From: Halomonas sp. HL-93
Lineage (GTDB): Bacteria; Pseudomonadota; Gammaproteobacteria; Pseudomonadales; Halomonadaceae
Length of the DNA: 64,000 nucleotides
Direction: 5' to 3'
Assembly (NCBI RefSeq): GCF_900086985.1
Contig: NZ_LT593974.1
Span: 992,001-1,056,000, forward strand
Below, in pieces: positions 46,291 through 55,864 of the stretch. Numbering within the stretch: position 1 is the first letter of the stretch; each line of letters begins with the position of its first letter. The notes beneath the pieces are model-generated. The model made no database searches and was not told the DNA's origin. It worked only from the letters and a program-made list of their open reading frames with translations. The position numbers and the translations under genes are program-made.

Positions 46291-46318
46291 GATTCACATG
46301 CCATGCGGCATATGAATC
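46291..46318 (+). promoter_or_regulatory. 28-base near-perfect palindrome before the siderophore operon
   Basis: GATTCACATGCC and GGCATATGAATC pair at 11 of 12 positions around ATGC. It lies 30 bases upstream of the first synthetase gene. It may be a protein operator or a leader hairpin; it does not resemble a Fur box. Confidence 0.55.
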
Positions 46319-46348
46319 TTAAAAGGATGACATTTTTGCGGGGGCCAT

Positions 46349-48160
46349 ATGAGCTACGCACACTACTCTCGTTTACCTGGAGAGATCAGTCGGCATGCCT
46401 CTATGCATGCGTTGCTGAACTGTATTATCAAGGAAGTGGCAATACCCGATAGTACGCTATCCTATCGCTGGCCAGACTGTCTTAAAGGTTTGCCTGAGCA
46501 TTTGTATGGCCTGCCTTTACTGATTGAGTGGTCCACAACCCTCACCCTGCTGGTGATGGTCGACCGGCGCTCAAGCATCGGAAACCATTACTACCTCTCC
46601 GACATCTACGCCAGAGCTGGCGCGGCATCTCAATGGCAAGTGCTTGGCATGGCAAGTTTGGTCAATGCGTTACTGGAGCACTGCGAGTGGCTGGACGGTT
46701 CGCCCAATGGTGAGCTGGTTGACCAGATACTCCAGAGCCAGGAGGTCATGACCTCGATTGTCGCCCATGCTTCTGAGCAACCCAGCCTCGACCCCCTGAA
46801 AGACTACCGCAGCAGCGAGCAGGGGTTATGGTTTGGTCACCCCAATCATCCAACCCCAAAGGCCAGGCAGTGGCCTGCCCATCTGCTGCAGGATAAGCCC
46901 CCTTATGCGCCGGAGTTCAGCGCCACTACGGCCTTGCATCAGTTTTCGTTTCCGCTTGACGGGTTGAATGCCCAGGCCAACCGAATGAACGCACTGGAGG
47001 TGCTCCCGTATGTGGCGGATCAGCGCAAGTCAGAAAACAGCCAGCGTGTCGTACTTGGCATGCATCCGGTTCAGGCGGCGCTGTTCAAGCAGGATGCCAG
47101 GGTGGCCGAGATGATAAAGGAGGGCGTCATTGGCGATCTTGGCAAGACGGGTTGGCAAGCTGCTCCGACTGCCTCCATGCGCACTTGGTATGTCTATGAA
47201 CAACCCTGGTTCATAAAAGGCTCGCTCAACGTCCGTATTACCAACTGTGTGCGCAAGAATGCCTGGTACGAGCAGGAAAGCACGCTGATTATTGATCGCA
47301 TCATGCATCGACTTCTTCAGCGCAAAGACAACGCGCTGGAAGCGCTCTACGTGGCACAGGAGCCCGCCACCATACACTGGCAACCGGTAAACGGTGATGA
47401 GGAGCAGAAGCGCTGGTTCCGTGAACAGACCGGGGTGATTCTGAGGGAGAACTTCTGCCAGCGCTACGCTTCACAGAACTGCCTGCTAAGCGCAACGCTG
47501 TTTGCCCGCGATGCACGGCTGGCGCCAATGATACTGCCCTTCATTGATGGCGCGATGACCTCCGCCCAGCAGGAAACCCTACCGACGGAACGCCGGGTGC
47601 GGCACTGGTTCCAGGCATATTTACGCACACTGGTGGCCCCGGTTATGGGGCTGTTCTTTCGGCATGGCATCGTCATGGAGCCGCATCTACAGAACTGTGT
47701 GCTGATCCATGCACTTGGCGAACCGCAAAAAATGCTGCTGCGAGATTTTGAAGGGGTCAAGCTGACCAGTGACAAGGGCGTTGACTGGCTGGCGGGCGAA
47801 GCCCTTGATCCTCGCGTTGAGGCGTCGATGATCTACAGCCGCGAGCAGGGCTGGAGCCGGATCGCCTACTGCCTGTTGGTCAACCATATTGCCGAGGCGA
47901 TCCTCGCTCTAAGCTGGCAGCGACCGGCTTTGGCCGATCTGCTATGGGAGGACACCCTGGAAGAGCTGCTCCGCGTGAGGAAAACGCTGGATGTAGCGGC
48001 GCCCGAGCTGGACGCCTTGCTGAAGGGGGGCAGCCTGCCGTGTAAAACCAACTTCAAACTGCGGCTGATGGCCAAGCCCGACCGCCAGGCCGAGTACGTG
48101 TTGCTGCCTAGTCCATGGCAGCTAAACCGGGTCATGAGGCAGGAGGTGGCTTATGGCTGA
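46349..48160 (+). CDS. acsD: IucA/IucC siderophore synthetase, AcsD position
   Basis: A 603-residue NRPS-independent (NIS) synthetase. It has the HPxHPTPKAR motif of the ATP-binding domain at about residues 165-175 (GHPNHPTPKAR), the helical IucA/IucC core with LNVRITNCVRKNAW near 290, and the C-terminal FhuF-like palm with EPHLQNCVL near 440. NIS enzymes adenylate citrate or a citrate derivative and join it to an amine or alcohol. In the achromobactin pathway, whose gene order this operon follows, AcsD joins citrate and serine. The assignment is by order and domain, not by substrate evidence. The stop overlaps the next start by eight bases. Confidence 0.8.
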   Translation: MSYAHYSRLPGEISRHASMHALLNCIIKEVAIPDSTLSYRWPDCLKGLPEHLYGLPLLIEWSTTLTLLVMVDRRSSIGNHYYLSDIYARAGAASQWQVLGMASLVNALLEHCEWLDGSPNGELVDQILQSQEVMTSIVAHASEQPSLDPLKDYRSSEQGLWFGHPNHPTPKARQWPAHLLQDKPPYAPEFSATTALHQFSFPLDGLNAQANRMNALEVLPYVADQRKSENSQRVVLGMHPVQAALFKQDARVAEMIKEGVIGDLGKTGWQAAPTASMRTWYVYEQPWFIKGSLNVRITNCVRKNAWYEQESTLIIDRIMHRLLQRKDNALEALYVAQEPATIHWQPVNGDEEQKRWFREQTGVILRENFCQRYASQNCLLSATLFARDARLAPMILPFIDGAMTSAQQETLPTERRVRHWFQAYLRTLVAPVMGLFFRHGIVMEPHLQNCVLIHALGEPQKMLLRDFEGVKLTSDKGVDWLAGEALDPRVEASMIYSREQGWSRIAYCLLVNHIAEAILALSWQRPALADLLWEDTLEELLRVRKTLDVAAPELDALLKGGSLPCKTNFKLRLMAKPDRQAEYVLLPSPWQLNRVMRQEVAYG

Positions 48161-49412
48161 GCAGACCACGATGCCTGTTCACGTGCTTGCTGCCATTGAA
48201 GAGCATCAGCGGCAATGCAGTGACCCCGTGGCGGCCTTCTTTTATGACCTGCCTGCGCTTGCCGCCCATGGCCGTGCGGTCAAGTCAGCGCTGCCTGAAA
48301 ACGTCGAGCTGTACTACGCAATAAAGGCCAATAGCGAAGCCGCCATCATTGATACGCTGGCCCCTGTTGTCGATGGGTTTGAGCTGTCATCCGGTGGAGA
48401 AATTGAGCGCGCCTGCAACAGCGCAACGCCGCGCCCGTGGGTCCTGTCAGGGCCTGGAAAGCTAGACTCCGACATGCGCCATGCGATGCTGCAAGGGGTG
48501 GAGGCCTTTCATATCGAAAGCATTGGCGAAATTACTCGCCTGCAAACGATAGCGGCATCGCTCCAGCGCACCCAGCCGGTGCTGCTGCGCATCAACCCCA
48601 CACTGCCGGATGAACTCTCAAGCCGATTGAAAATGGCTGGCACCGCCTCGCCCTTTGGTATTGATGAAGCGCAGTTGGCAGAGGCCGTTACCGCCGTGGA
48701 TAGTGCGCCCAATCTATCGCTGCGCGGCTTTCATATCCATGCCATGTCGCATCAGAAATGTGAGCAGCGGCATCAACGGCTATTGAGTTTCTATTTGCAG
48801 TGCTGGCCGCGTTGGCGAGCGTTAGCGAGCAAGCACGAGCAGCTCACCCAGCTTAACGTGGGAGGTGGTATCGGCGTGAACTACCTCCAGCCAGCGCAGC
48901 AGTTTGACTGGCCCGACCTGTGCAGGTCGCTTGAGCAGCAACTGGAAGCTATGCACGAGCCGCCGCTGGTGCGCTTTGAAATCGGCCGGTTTCTTTCCGC
49001 TTTTTGTGGCTACTACGTAGTCGAGGTGATGGATACCAAGATTAGCCACGGAGAAGGTTTCCTGGTCTGTCGTGGCGGTACCCATCAGTTTCGTTTGCCG
49101 GCGGCTCAAGCCCACGATCATCCGGTCATTCACCTTCCGCGCAGCGCCAACCAGCCAAACCAGGCAGAGTACCGGCCGTGGACGGTCGTCGGTCAGCTAT
49201 GTACGCCCAAGGATGTGCTGAGTCGGCATCAGCCGCTGCGCGGTGTCGCCATTGGCGATCTGCTGGTGCTGCCGCTGGCGGGCGCCTATGGCTACAACAT
49301 CTCCCACGCGGATTTCCTCTGCCATCCCCGGCCTGAGCAAATTTTCGTCGGGCACGTCTCTGAGAGTCCCACTCCCGAGGCGTCGCATGTGCAGAGCGAG
49401 CCGGTGGAGTGA
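48153..49412 (+). CDS. acsE: PLP-dependent decarboxylase, AcsE position
   Basis: A 419-residue alanine-racemase-fold (type III) PLP enzyme related to diaminopimelate/ornithine decarboxylases. The PLP lysine is K58 in YYAIKANS, followed by GFELSSGGEIERA. LNVGGGIGVNY near 230 is the phosphate-binding loop. In achromobactin the AcsE step removes the serine carboxylate to give an ethanolamine arm; in related clusters the homologue is SbnH or PvsE. AGGAGG precedes the ATG, which lies inside the previous gene's stop. Confidence 0.82.
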   Translation: MAEQTTMPVHVLAAIEEHQRQCSDPVAAFFYDLPALAAHGRAVKSALPENVELYYAIKANSEAAIIDTLAPVVDGFELSSGGEIERACNSATPRPWVLSGPGKLDSDMRHAMLQGVEAFHIESIGEITRLQTIAASLQRTQPVLLRINPTLPDELSSRLKMAGTASPFGIDEAQLAEAVTAVDSAPNLSLRGFHIHAMSHQKCEQRHQRLLSFYLQCWPRWRALASKHEQLTQLNVGGGIGVNYLQPAQQFDWPDLCRSLEQQLEAMHEPPLVRFEIGRFLSAFCGYYVVEVMDTKISHGEGFLVCRGGTHQFRLPAAQAHDHPVIHLPRSANQPNQAEYRPWTVVGQLCTPKDVLSRHQPLRGVAIGDLLVLPLAGAYGYNISHADFLCHPRPEQIFVGHVSESPTPEASHVQSEPVE

Positions 49413-49457
49413 GCAGGCTGTTTAGTTAACCCATTATTTATGTTTTGAAGGTACCCC

Positions 49458-51314
49458 ATGTCATCGCATGAATGCATATCTGGTGCGCCAGCGACACCGT
49501 TCGCTTCATTAGCCAGCTGGCGCCATCATCAGCGGATCGAACAGCGCGTAGTTGGTCAACTCCTGCAGACGTTGCTGTTTGAAGATGTACTTCGTTATGA
49601 GGTAGCGCCAGCGTCGAATCCAGCGTTTGCCGGCAATACGCTCTTCACTATCACCCTGGGTAACCGCTGCTATCAAGTGTACGGCTGGCTGTGCCATAGC
49701 TTCCAGATTATCCGGCTCGAGCACTCCTCGCTGACCATCGTTCCGCAAAACGGGGCGCCTGAACCCACCAGCCTGCAGCAATTTATCGACGACATTGAGA
49801 GTGTGCTGGGCGGCGGCGCGATTCAGCCCGGTTTCGTGAACGAGCTGAAGCAGACTCTGATCAAGGATATTCAATCCTCGGCCTCGCTCTCGGCTTGCCC
49901 CGAAGCACCGCAATCGCTGGATGCGGACGCCCTGGAGCACTACTTCACCGATGCGCATAGCTATCACCCCTGCTACAAGTCACGACTTGGTTTTTCGCTG
50001 CTGGATAATCAGCGCTATGGCCCCGAGTTTGCCCAGCCGCTTCAGGTGCTATGGCTGGCGGTGCCCCGCCAGCTGGCGCACCAGGGTGGAGTTGAGGGAG
50101 AACTGCCTGTTGAAAGTCTTGAGCAGTACGCTGGCCCTCGCGTTCAGGCAAGCCTGAAGGAGTACCTGACGCAGCGACAGTTGGCGCGTACCGAGGTGGT
50201 GCTGATGCCGGTACACCCATGGCAGTGGGAGAATGCGCTGGTGCCTGCGCTCTATCCAGAGCTTGCCAAAGGTGAAATCGCGCTGCTTGGCGCCGGGGAG
50301 ATGACCTATAGCCCACAGCAATCAATTCGCACACTCGCCCCTCACGATACCCGCCAGCCCTATCTCAAGCTGGCGATGAGCATTACCAATACATCAAGCA
50401 CGCGAATTCTGGCTCGTCATACTGTGACCAACGGCCCGATCATTACCCGGTGGCTTCAGCAGCTTGTTGACACCGATAGCACTGCCCAAGCGGCGGGCTT
50501 CGTGATCCTGGGTGAAGTGGCAGGCGTGGCTCTAGATGAGCGCGCCTTTCCTCGAACGCGCTACCACGATATCTATGGCAAGGTCGGTGCTATCTGGCGG
50601 CAGAATATCAGCCAGTTTTTGCAGGCTGGCGAGCAGGCCGTGCCCTTCAACGGGCTGAGCCAGCAGATGCGAAACCCAGCCGGCGAGCCGACAGCCCCTT
50701 TTATTGAACCCTGGATAGCAAATCATGGGCTGGAGGCCTGGACGCACCAGCTTGTTCACGTGGCTACGCTGCCGATTATCCACCTGCTGTTTGCCGAAGG
50801 TATCGGGATGGAGTCCCACGGCCAGAATATCCTGGTCATTCATCGCGACGGCTGGCCGACCAGAGTGGCGCTAAAAGATTTCCACGATGGTGTACGTTTT
50901 AGTACCGGCCAACTGGCCAGGCCTGAACTGGCCCCCGTGCTTGAGCCGGTGCCTGCGAGCCATGCTGCCCTTAATCGCAACTCCTTTATCGTGACCGACG
51001 ATCTGGCCGCCGTACGCGACTACTCCTGTGATGCCTTCTTCTTTATTGCGCTGGCCGAAATGGCGATTTTCCTGCAGCGTCATTTCAGTCTGGAGGAGTC
51101 TCGGTTCTGGGCAATGACTGCTGGCGTCATCAGAGAGTACCAGCGCGCTCATCCTGAGCACGCCGAGCGCTACCAGTGCTTCGATGTGTTTGCGCCCGAA
51201 TGGGAAGTGGAAGCTCTTACCCGACGCCGCCTGTTTGGGGATGAACGGCCACAGGTCAAGCAGGTCCCCAACCCTCTGGCCGCTTACGCCGAAATGGAGG
51301 AGGCGCCATGCTGA
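49458..51314 (+). CDS. acsC: IucA/IucC siderophore synthetase, AcsC position
   Basis: A 618-residue NIS synthetase. Visible: FTDAHSYHPCYKSRLG near 160-175, PVHPWQWENAL near 252, the KLAMSITNTSSTR motif near 308, and GMESHGQNILVIH near 450 in the palm domain. In achromobactin this position adds alpha-ketoglutarate units. AAGG stands six bases before the ATG, 45 bases after the decarboxylase stop. The stop overlaps the citrate synthase-like gene by seven bases. Confidence 0.78.
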   Translation: MSSHECISGAPATPFASLASWRHHQRIEQRVVGQLLQTLLFEDVLRYEVAPASNPAFAGNTLFTITLGNRCYQVYGWLCHSFQIIRLEHSSLTIVPQNGAPEPTSLQQFIDDIESVLGGGAIQPGFVNELKQTLIKDIQSSASLSACPEAPQSLDADALEHYFTDAHSYHPCYKSRLGFSLLDNQRYGPEFAQPLQVLWLAVPRQLAHQGGVEGELPVESLEQYAGPRVQASLKEYLTQRQLARTEVVLMPVHPWQWENALVPALYPELAKGEIALLGAGEMTYSPQQSIRTLAPHDTRQPYLKLAMSITNTSSTRILARHTVTNGPIITRWLQQLVDTDSTAQAAGFVILGEVAGVALDERAFPRTRYHDIYGKVGAIWRQNISQFLQAGEQAVPFNGLSQQMRNPAGEPTAPFIEPWIANHGLEAWTHQLVHVATLPIIHLLFAEGIGMESHGQNILVIHRDGWPTRVALKDFHDGVRFSTGQLARPELAPVLEPVPASHAALNRNSFIVTDDLAAVRDYSCDAFFFIALAEMAIFLQRHFSLEESRFWAMTAGVIREYQRAHPEHAERYQCFDVFAPEWEVEALTRRRLFGDERPQVKQVPNPLAAYAEMEEAPC

Positions 51315-52081
51315 GAACCAACCGACTCAAGCGGGCGCTTTGCGAAGGCCGGGAAGTCTACGGTGTCATGGCTTCGATACCTTCGGCAGCCTCGATAGAG
51401 CTGATTGGTGAAGCCGGTTTTGACTTCGTGGTCATCGATACCGAGCACGTGTTGATCAACCCGGAAACCATCGAGCACATGATTCGCACCGCCGAAAGTT
51501 ACGCGTTGACGCCGCTGGTGCGCGTTGCCGATGCCCACCCCAAAACACTGCTGCGCCTGTTGGATGGCGGGGCCCAGGGTATCGTGCTGCCCAATGTGGA
51601 AGATGCCGATACCCTGGCCCAGGCTGTCGCCGCCTGCAAATACGCGCCAGAAGGGCAGCGCAGCCTCAATGCCGGACGCCCCGGCGGGTTTGGCAAAAGC
51701 TCGCTTGCGGACTACGTCGTTCAGGCGAACCGGGAAGTAATGCTGATCGCCATGCTGGAAAGCCGTCGCGGTGTGGCGAATATTCATGAAATTTGTGCGG
51801 TGCCAGGGCTCGATATGGTGCTGGAGGGCGCGGCTGACCTTTCCCAGTCCCTTGGGGTGACATGGCAGCCAGAGCATGCCGAGGTCATCAATGCGCTGGA
51901 AACGGTCCAACGCGTGGCCTGTGATCAGGGGATTCCCTACTGCGCCTTTCTTCGCCAACCGAAAGCGCAGGAGAGATGGCGAGCAAAAGGAGTTGGCGCC
52001 TTCATGTTGGGCGATGAGCGGGGGATTGCCTTTCGAGCCCTGCAAACGCGCCTCGGTGAGGTCAGGGCCCCCACGTCGTGA
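51308..52081 (+). CDS. acsB: HpcH/HpaI-type citrate synthase, SbnG/AcsB position
   Basis: A 257-residue TIM-barrel protein of the HpcH/HpaI aldolase family. It has FDFVVIDTEHVLINPETI near 39-56, LVRVADAHPKTLLRLLDGGAQGIVLPN, and the metal-site segment MLESRRGVANIHEI near 145. SbnG, from the staphyloferrin B cluster, is a metal-dependent citrate synthase of this family and supplies citrate directly to the siderophore. The position between two NIS genes matches acsB. GGAGG precedes the ATG. Function as a citrate synthase is inferred from context. Confidence 0.82.
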   Translation: MLRTNRLKRALCEGREVYGVMASIPSAASIELIGEAGFDFVVIDTEHVLINPETIEHMIRTAESYALTPLVRVADAHPKTLLRLLDGGAQGIVLPNVEDADTLAQAVAACKYAPEGQRSLNAGRPGGFGKSSLADYVVQANREVMLIAMLESRRGVANIHEICAVPGLDMVLEGAADLSQSLGVTWQPEHAEVINALETVQRVACDQGIPYCAFLRQPKAQERWRAKGVGAFMLGDERGIAFRALQTRLGEVRAPTS

Positions 52082-52138
52082 TCCGTTTAATGCGTTCTCG
52101 CCAACTATCCGCACTCATAATTTTTGGAGCTCTCTATC

Positions 52139-54052
52139 ATGCAATCCCTTGATGCCAAACGCTATTCCCAGCAGCTGATCATGCAGGCCTTGGTAGATGG
52201 ACTACTGGTGGAAGGCCTGCTGGATAAGCTTAATGCCGAGTGGATCAACATCGCGCAAGCCGCAGAGCTGCTCACCCAGCTACCCGTGTTGCAGACATGT
52301 CAGAACGACGCTTCAAAGCGGCTGTGGCGCTGGCCCCAGGATCAACAGCATAGCGTGATCATGCTGCTGCAGCCTGGTATTACCCAGGCATGGGAGAGGG
52401 TACCGCAAACACCGGTGATGTTGCTAAACCACGCAACCCGCCAGGGGCAGCCGCTGGATCCTGTGGAGGTCACTCGGCGCCTGTTTTGCGCTATAACCGA
52501 CGGCGACCAGTCCTTGACACAGGGCCAGTTGGTATTCCTTCAAGCGCTATCCGACAGCCTCTGGCAGGCTGAAAGCTCTGTGGATCACCATGTGGAAACG
52601 CACGGTTTGCACCAGTTAACCACGCCCAGACACTTTGCCGTCATGGAGCAGTGGGCATCGCTGTTGGACCGGCCCTATCATCCCACGGCAAAAGCCAAGC
52701 AAGGGCTCAGTGAGGCGGAATATCGCGCCTATATGGCCGAGTTCAATAACCCGATCCAACTGCGCTGGGTAGCGATCAAGACCAACCGGATAATCACCGG
52801 GGCGGGTGTCAACGAGAACTGCGCTGCCCCGATTCAATGGCTGGCAGGCGATGAGCATGGCCAGGCGCTGGAGCGTGAGATGGCAGCAAAAGGGTTAGCG
52901 CACACGCATACCGCCATCCCCGTGCACCCTTGGCAGCATGAGCATGCGCTACCTCACTGGCTGCAGGAAGCCTTTGATGCAGGCGAGTGCGTTTCGCTTT
53001 CAGCGGTTACCGAGCCTTGGCTTGCAACCTCTTCGCTGCGTTCATTGGCTCCGACAACGGCAAGCCCCCATTTTCTGAAGCTGCCCATGGCGATCCACTC
53101 TCTGGGAGCCTCTCGCTATCTGCCTGCCGTCAAAATGGTGAATGGTGATCTTAGCGAACGGCTACTAAAGCAAGCCATACAGCTGGATGCCGAGCTTGGC
53201 GAGAGGCTTTACCTTTGCGACGAGAGCAAGTGGTGGGCCTATATGCCGGAAGAGGCGACGCTGTTTGATGAGGCGCCACGCCACCTGTCGGCCATGGTAC
53301 GCAGCTATCCAGGCACGCTACTGCAAGACCCCAGCGTGCGTTTGGTTCCCATGGCCACGCTGGGCACGCCGCTACCGGCCAACGAGCATCATGTGTTTGA
53401 TGACTGGCTGGCGCAGCGGGGCCTGGAGGCGAGTGGGGCAACGGTGATACGGCTATTTGGGGAGCTTTGCAACCGTTTCTTCGACATCAACCTGCGCATG
53501 CTGCGGCTGGGCATGCTGGCAGAGGTGCATGGCCAGAATGCCGTACTGGTTTTCAAGGAAGGCCAGTGCCATGGGCTGCTCTTGCGCGACCACGACTCGC
53601 TGCGTATTAGCGTGGAACGCCTGGAGCAGCATGGCATGCAGGACCCGTGCTATCGCATCAAGCCGGGACATGCCAATACGCTCTATCATGATAGCCTCGA
53701 AGACCTACTGTTCTGGTTGCAGACCCTGGCCATCCAGGTCAATCTTCGCGCAATCATCGACAATCTTGCCAACTATTATCGTCTTTCTGCACGCGACCTT
53801 TGGCAGGTGATGGCTACGCGCCTTGAAGAGCAGATCAATACGCTGCCTTTTGAGCAACACGATCGTGACATGCTCCGAGAGCAGCTGTTCGATCGGGAAC
53901 AATGGCCCTACAAACGCCTTATTGCGCCGATTATCGAGCGTGCCGGCGGGCCGGGTAGCATGCCCTTTGGAACCAGCGCCACCTGTAATCCCTTTAGACG
54001 CGTAGCCTCTCACGCGGTTGATATCAAAGATGAGGCAGTGGCGGAGAGCTGA
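52139..54052 (+). CDS. acsA: IucA/IucC siderophore synthetase, AcsA position
   Basis: A 637-residue NIS synthetase. Visible: RPYHPTAKAKQGL near 180, IPVHPWQHEHALP near 260, the FLKLPMAIHSLGASRYL segment near 318, and MLAEVHGQNAVLVF near 460. In the achromobactin model this enzyme attaches L-2,4-diaminobutyrate, which needs a diaminobutyrate source not encoded here. GGAG nine bases before ATG 52139 sets the start; an in-frame TTG at 52124 lacks a site. The operon ends at the following terminator. Confidence 0.8.
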   Translation: MQSLDAKRYSQQLIMQALVDGLLVEGLLDKLNAEWINIAQAAELLTQLPVLQTCQNDASKRLWRWPQDQQHSVIMLLQPGITQAWERVPQTPVMLLNHATRQGQPLDPVEVTRRLFCAITDGDQSLTQGQLVFLQALSDSLWQAESSVDHHVETHGLHQLTTPRHFAVMEQWASLLDRPYHPTAKAKQGLSEAEYRAYMAEFNNPIQLRWVAIKTNRIITGAGVNENCAAPIQWLAGDEHGQALEREMAAKGLAHTHTAIPVHPWQHEHALPHWLQEAFDAGECVSLSAVTEPWLATSSLRSLAPTTASPHFLKLPMAIHSLGASRYLPAVKMVNGDLSERLLKQAIQLDAELGERLYLCDESKWWAYMPEEATLFDEAPRHLSAMVRSYPGTLLQDPSVRLVPMATLGTPLPANEHHVFDDWLAQRGLEASGATVIRLFGELCNRFFDINLRMLRLGMLAEVHGQNAVLVFKEGQCHGLLLRDHDSLRISVERLEQHGMQDPCYRIKPGHANTLYHDSLEDLLFWLQTLAIQVNLRAIIDNLANYYRLSARDLWQVMATRLEEQINTLPFEQHDRDMLREQLFDREQWPYKRLIAPIIERAGGPGSMPFGTSATCNPFRRVASHAVDIKDEAVAES

Positions 54053-54060
54053 GAGTGATT

Positions 54061-54090
54061 AACCGCCCGATCAATATCGGGCGGTTTTTT
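54061..54090 (+). terminator. Rho-independent terminator ending the siderophore operon
   Basis: AACCGCCCGAT and ATCGGGCGGTT form an 11-bp stem with a four-base loop, followed by T. Confidence 0.88.
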
Positions 54091-54148
54091 ACCGCCCTGA
54101 TATTAAGTAAAGCGTTCTAAGCGAATGTAAACGAGTCAGTAAAACCAG

Positions 54149-54772
54149 TCAGCGAAACCATTCAGGAAACTCCGTCTTCAGCGCATGGCGCTTCTCTTCC
54201 TCCTGAGCCTGCTTGGCCTCCGCTGCATCTGCCAGCGCGTCAGCCCTATGGGGAGGAATGATAAACAATCCATCGTCATCGCCCACGACCAGATCACCGG
54301 GGTTGATGGTGACACCCTCGATAGCGACGGGAGTATTGAGCTCCCCTTCCAGCTCCAGCGCCCTGGTTGTCAGCGGGCTTGCGGCGCGTGCGTATGTCGG
54401 CAGCGTTAACTGGGTCAATGCGTCCCAGTCGGTGACCGCGCCGTTGGTTACCACACCTGCCAGTTGTTTGCGTAGCGCCGCATAGGCGCGAAACTCTCCC
54501 CAGCAGGCGCGTTGGTGGTCGCCGGAGACATCAATCACCAGCACGTCTCCAGGGCAGGCCATGTTTAGCGCTTCGCGGATAATACTGCCATCCACGTAGG
54601 GAATCCTGACCGTTAAGGCTGTGCCTAGCAGGCGCTCAGGGCGTCGAAGGGGCATCAGCGAAGTAATGGCGCCAAAGTCGGTGAAGTGACCCAAGGTTGA
54701 CGTGGCCAGATGTCGGTAGCGAGAGTGCTGTTTGGCACTCAGTGTGACCTTACGAGGCTCGATATGGAACAT
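54149..54772 (-). CDS. RraA-like protein with an altered active-site motif
   Basis: A 207-residue RraA/class II aldolase-like protein. The fold is supported by the MACPGDVLVIDVSGD motif at about residues 72-85, GEFRAYAALRKQLAGVV and GDLVVGDDDGLFIIP near 160. In active HMG/CHA aldolases and in RraA proteins the segment reads with an Arg-Asp pair; here it is NGAVTD (residues 110-115), with Thr at the Arg position. Aldolase activity is therefore doubtful. GGGAG before ATG 54772 sets the start. It is last in the permease operon on the minus strand, 52 bases after the permease stop. Its role in iron uptake is unclear. Confidence 0.72.
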   Translation of the reverse strand: MFHIEPRKVTLSAKQHSRYRHLATSTLGHFTDFGAITSLMPLRRPERLLGTALTVRIPYVDGSIIREALNMACPGDVLVIDVSGDHQRACWGEFRAYAALRKQLAGVVTNGAVTDWDALTQLTLPTYARAASPLTTRALELEGELNTPVAIEGVTINPGDLVVGDDDGLFIIPPHRADALADAAEAKQAQEEEKRHALKTEFPEWFR

Positions 54773-54823
54773 GGCTCTCCCGGCTGATCGATAAGCTTTC
54801 TTGAGCGTGAACAAGACGGCTGT

Positions 54824-55864
54824 TTAACGCCTCTGGTAGCGTGTTCTGTGCAGTAGATAAACGAAGAAGGGCGCGCCTATCCCAGCAACGAAGATGCCTG
54901 CAGGCAAGTCTTTGGGTAAAAAGGCCACCCGGCCCAGCAGATCGGCGTAGAGCACGATTAGTGCCCCAACCAGCGCTGACGCGGGCACTAGCCGTGCCAG
55001 ATTACGGCCTACCAGCCTGGCCGCCAGGTGGGGCGCAATCAGGCCCACAAAGCTCAAGCCACCGGCAAAGGCCACGGCAGCTCCTGCCAGCGCCACGCTG
55101 CAGGTCAGCAGCGCCAGTCGGCTGCGCACAATAGCCACGCCAAGGCCTTCAGCAACGTTGTCGCCAAGCGCCATGGCATCGGCATGACGGGCGAGGGTCA
55201 GACAAACCGGTAGCGTGACTAGCAGCCACGGCAACATGCCCTGGACATCCTGCCACTGCGCTGCATAAAGGCTGCCGGTCAACCATACGTAGGCCGTCAT
55301 GGCGGCAGCGTCATCACTGATCACGATCAACAGCGTGGTGCCAGCGCCCATGGCGGCTGCCAGACCGATACCCACCAGTACCATGCGCAATGGGCTGATG
55401 CCGTTTTTCCAGCTCAGGCCAATCACCGCGAGGGCCGCTACCAGCGCCCCCAGCATGGCCGCAACGGGCAACCAATGAATGCTCAGAGGGGTGCTCAGCA
55501 GTGCCAAAAACAGCACGGCGGCAAACGCTGCACCGCTGGTTATGCCGATGACATCGGGGGATGCCAGCGGATTGCGCACAATGCTCTGCAGAATCGCCCC
55601 GGCTATTGCCAGGGCAGCGCCGACCAGTATCGCCAGTACGATGCGCGGAAGACGTAGTTCCCAGATAATAAAGGCGATATCGCTACTTTGCGGCGCTGCC
55701 AAAGCACGCAGCACCTGCGTAAACGATGTGGGAAAACTGCCTAAACACAGCGACAGCGTAGCGCTGGCCACTAATAGAAGACCTAGTAGCAGCAGTCTTC
55801 TAAGTAAGCGATTACTTGCGTTTTTTATTGCGCTGCTGTGGGTTAACGCTGCACTTGTTCTCAT
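54824..55864 (-). CDS. FecCD-family siderophore ABC permease (second)
   Basis: A 346-residue permease. After a Ser/Asn/Arg-rich start of about 20 residues come about nine hydrophobic helices. The segment WELRLPRIVLAILVGAALAIAGA-type and FAGGLSFVGLIAPHLA near residue 280 are FecCD hallmarks. The ATG at 55864 overlaps the first permease stop (ATGA); a much longer frame to 56029 has no support. It pairs with the other permease. Confidence 0.88.
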   Translation of the reverse strand: MRTSAALTHSSAIKNASNRLLRRLLLLGLLLVASATLSLCLGSFPTSFTQVLRALAAPQSSDIAFIIWELRLPRIVLAILVGAALAIAGAILQSIVRNPLASPDVIGITSGAAFAAVLFLALLSTPLSIHWLPVAAMLGALVAALAVIGLSWKNGISPLRMVLVGIGLAAAMGAGTTLLIVISDDAAAMTAYVWLTGSLYAAQWQDVQGMLPWLLVTLPVCLTLARHADAMALGDNVAEGLGVAIVRSRLALLTCSVALAGAAVAFAGGLSFVGLIAPHLAARLVGRNLARLVPASALVGALIVLYADLLGRVAFLPKDLPAGIFVAGIGAPFFVYLLHRTRYQRR

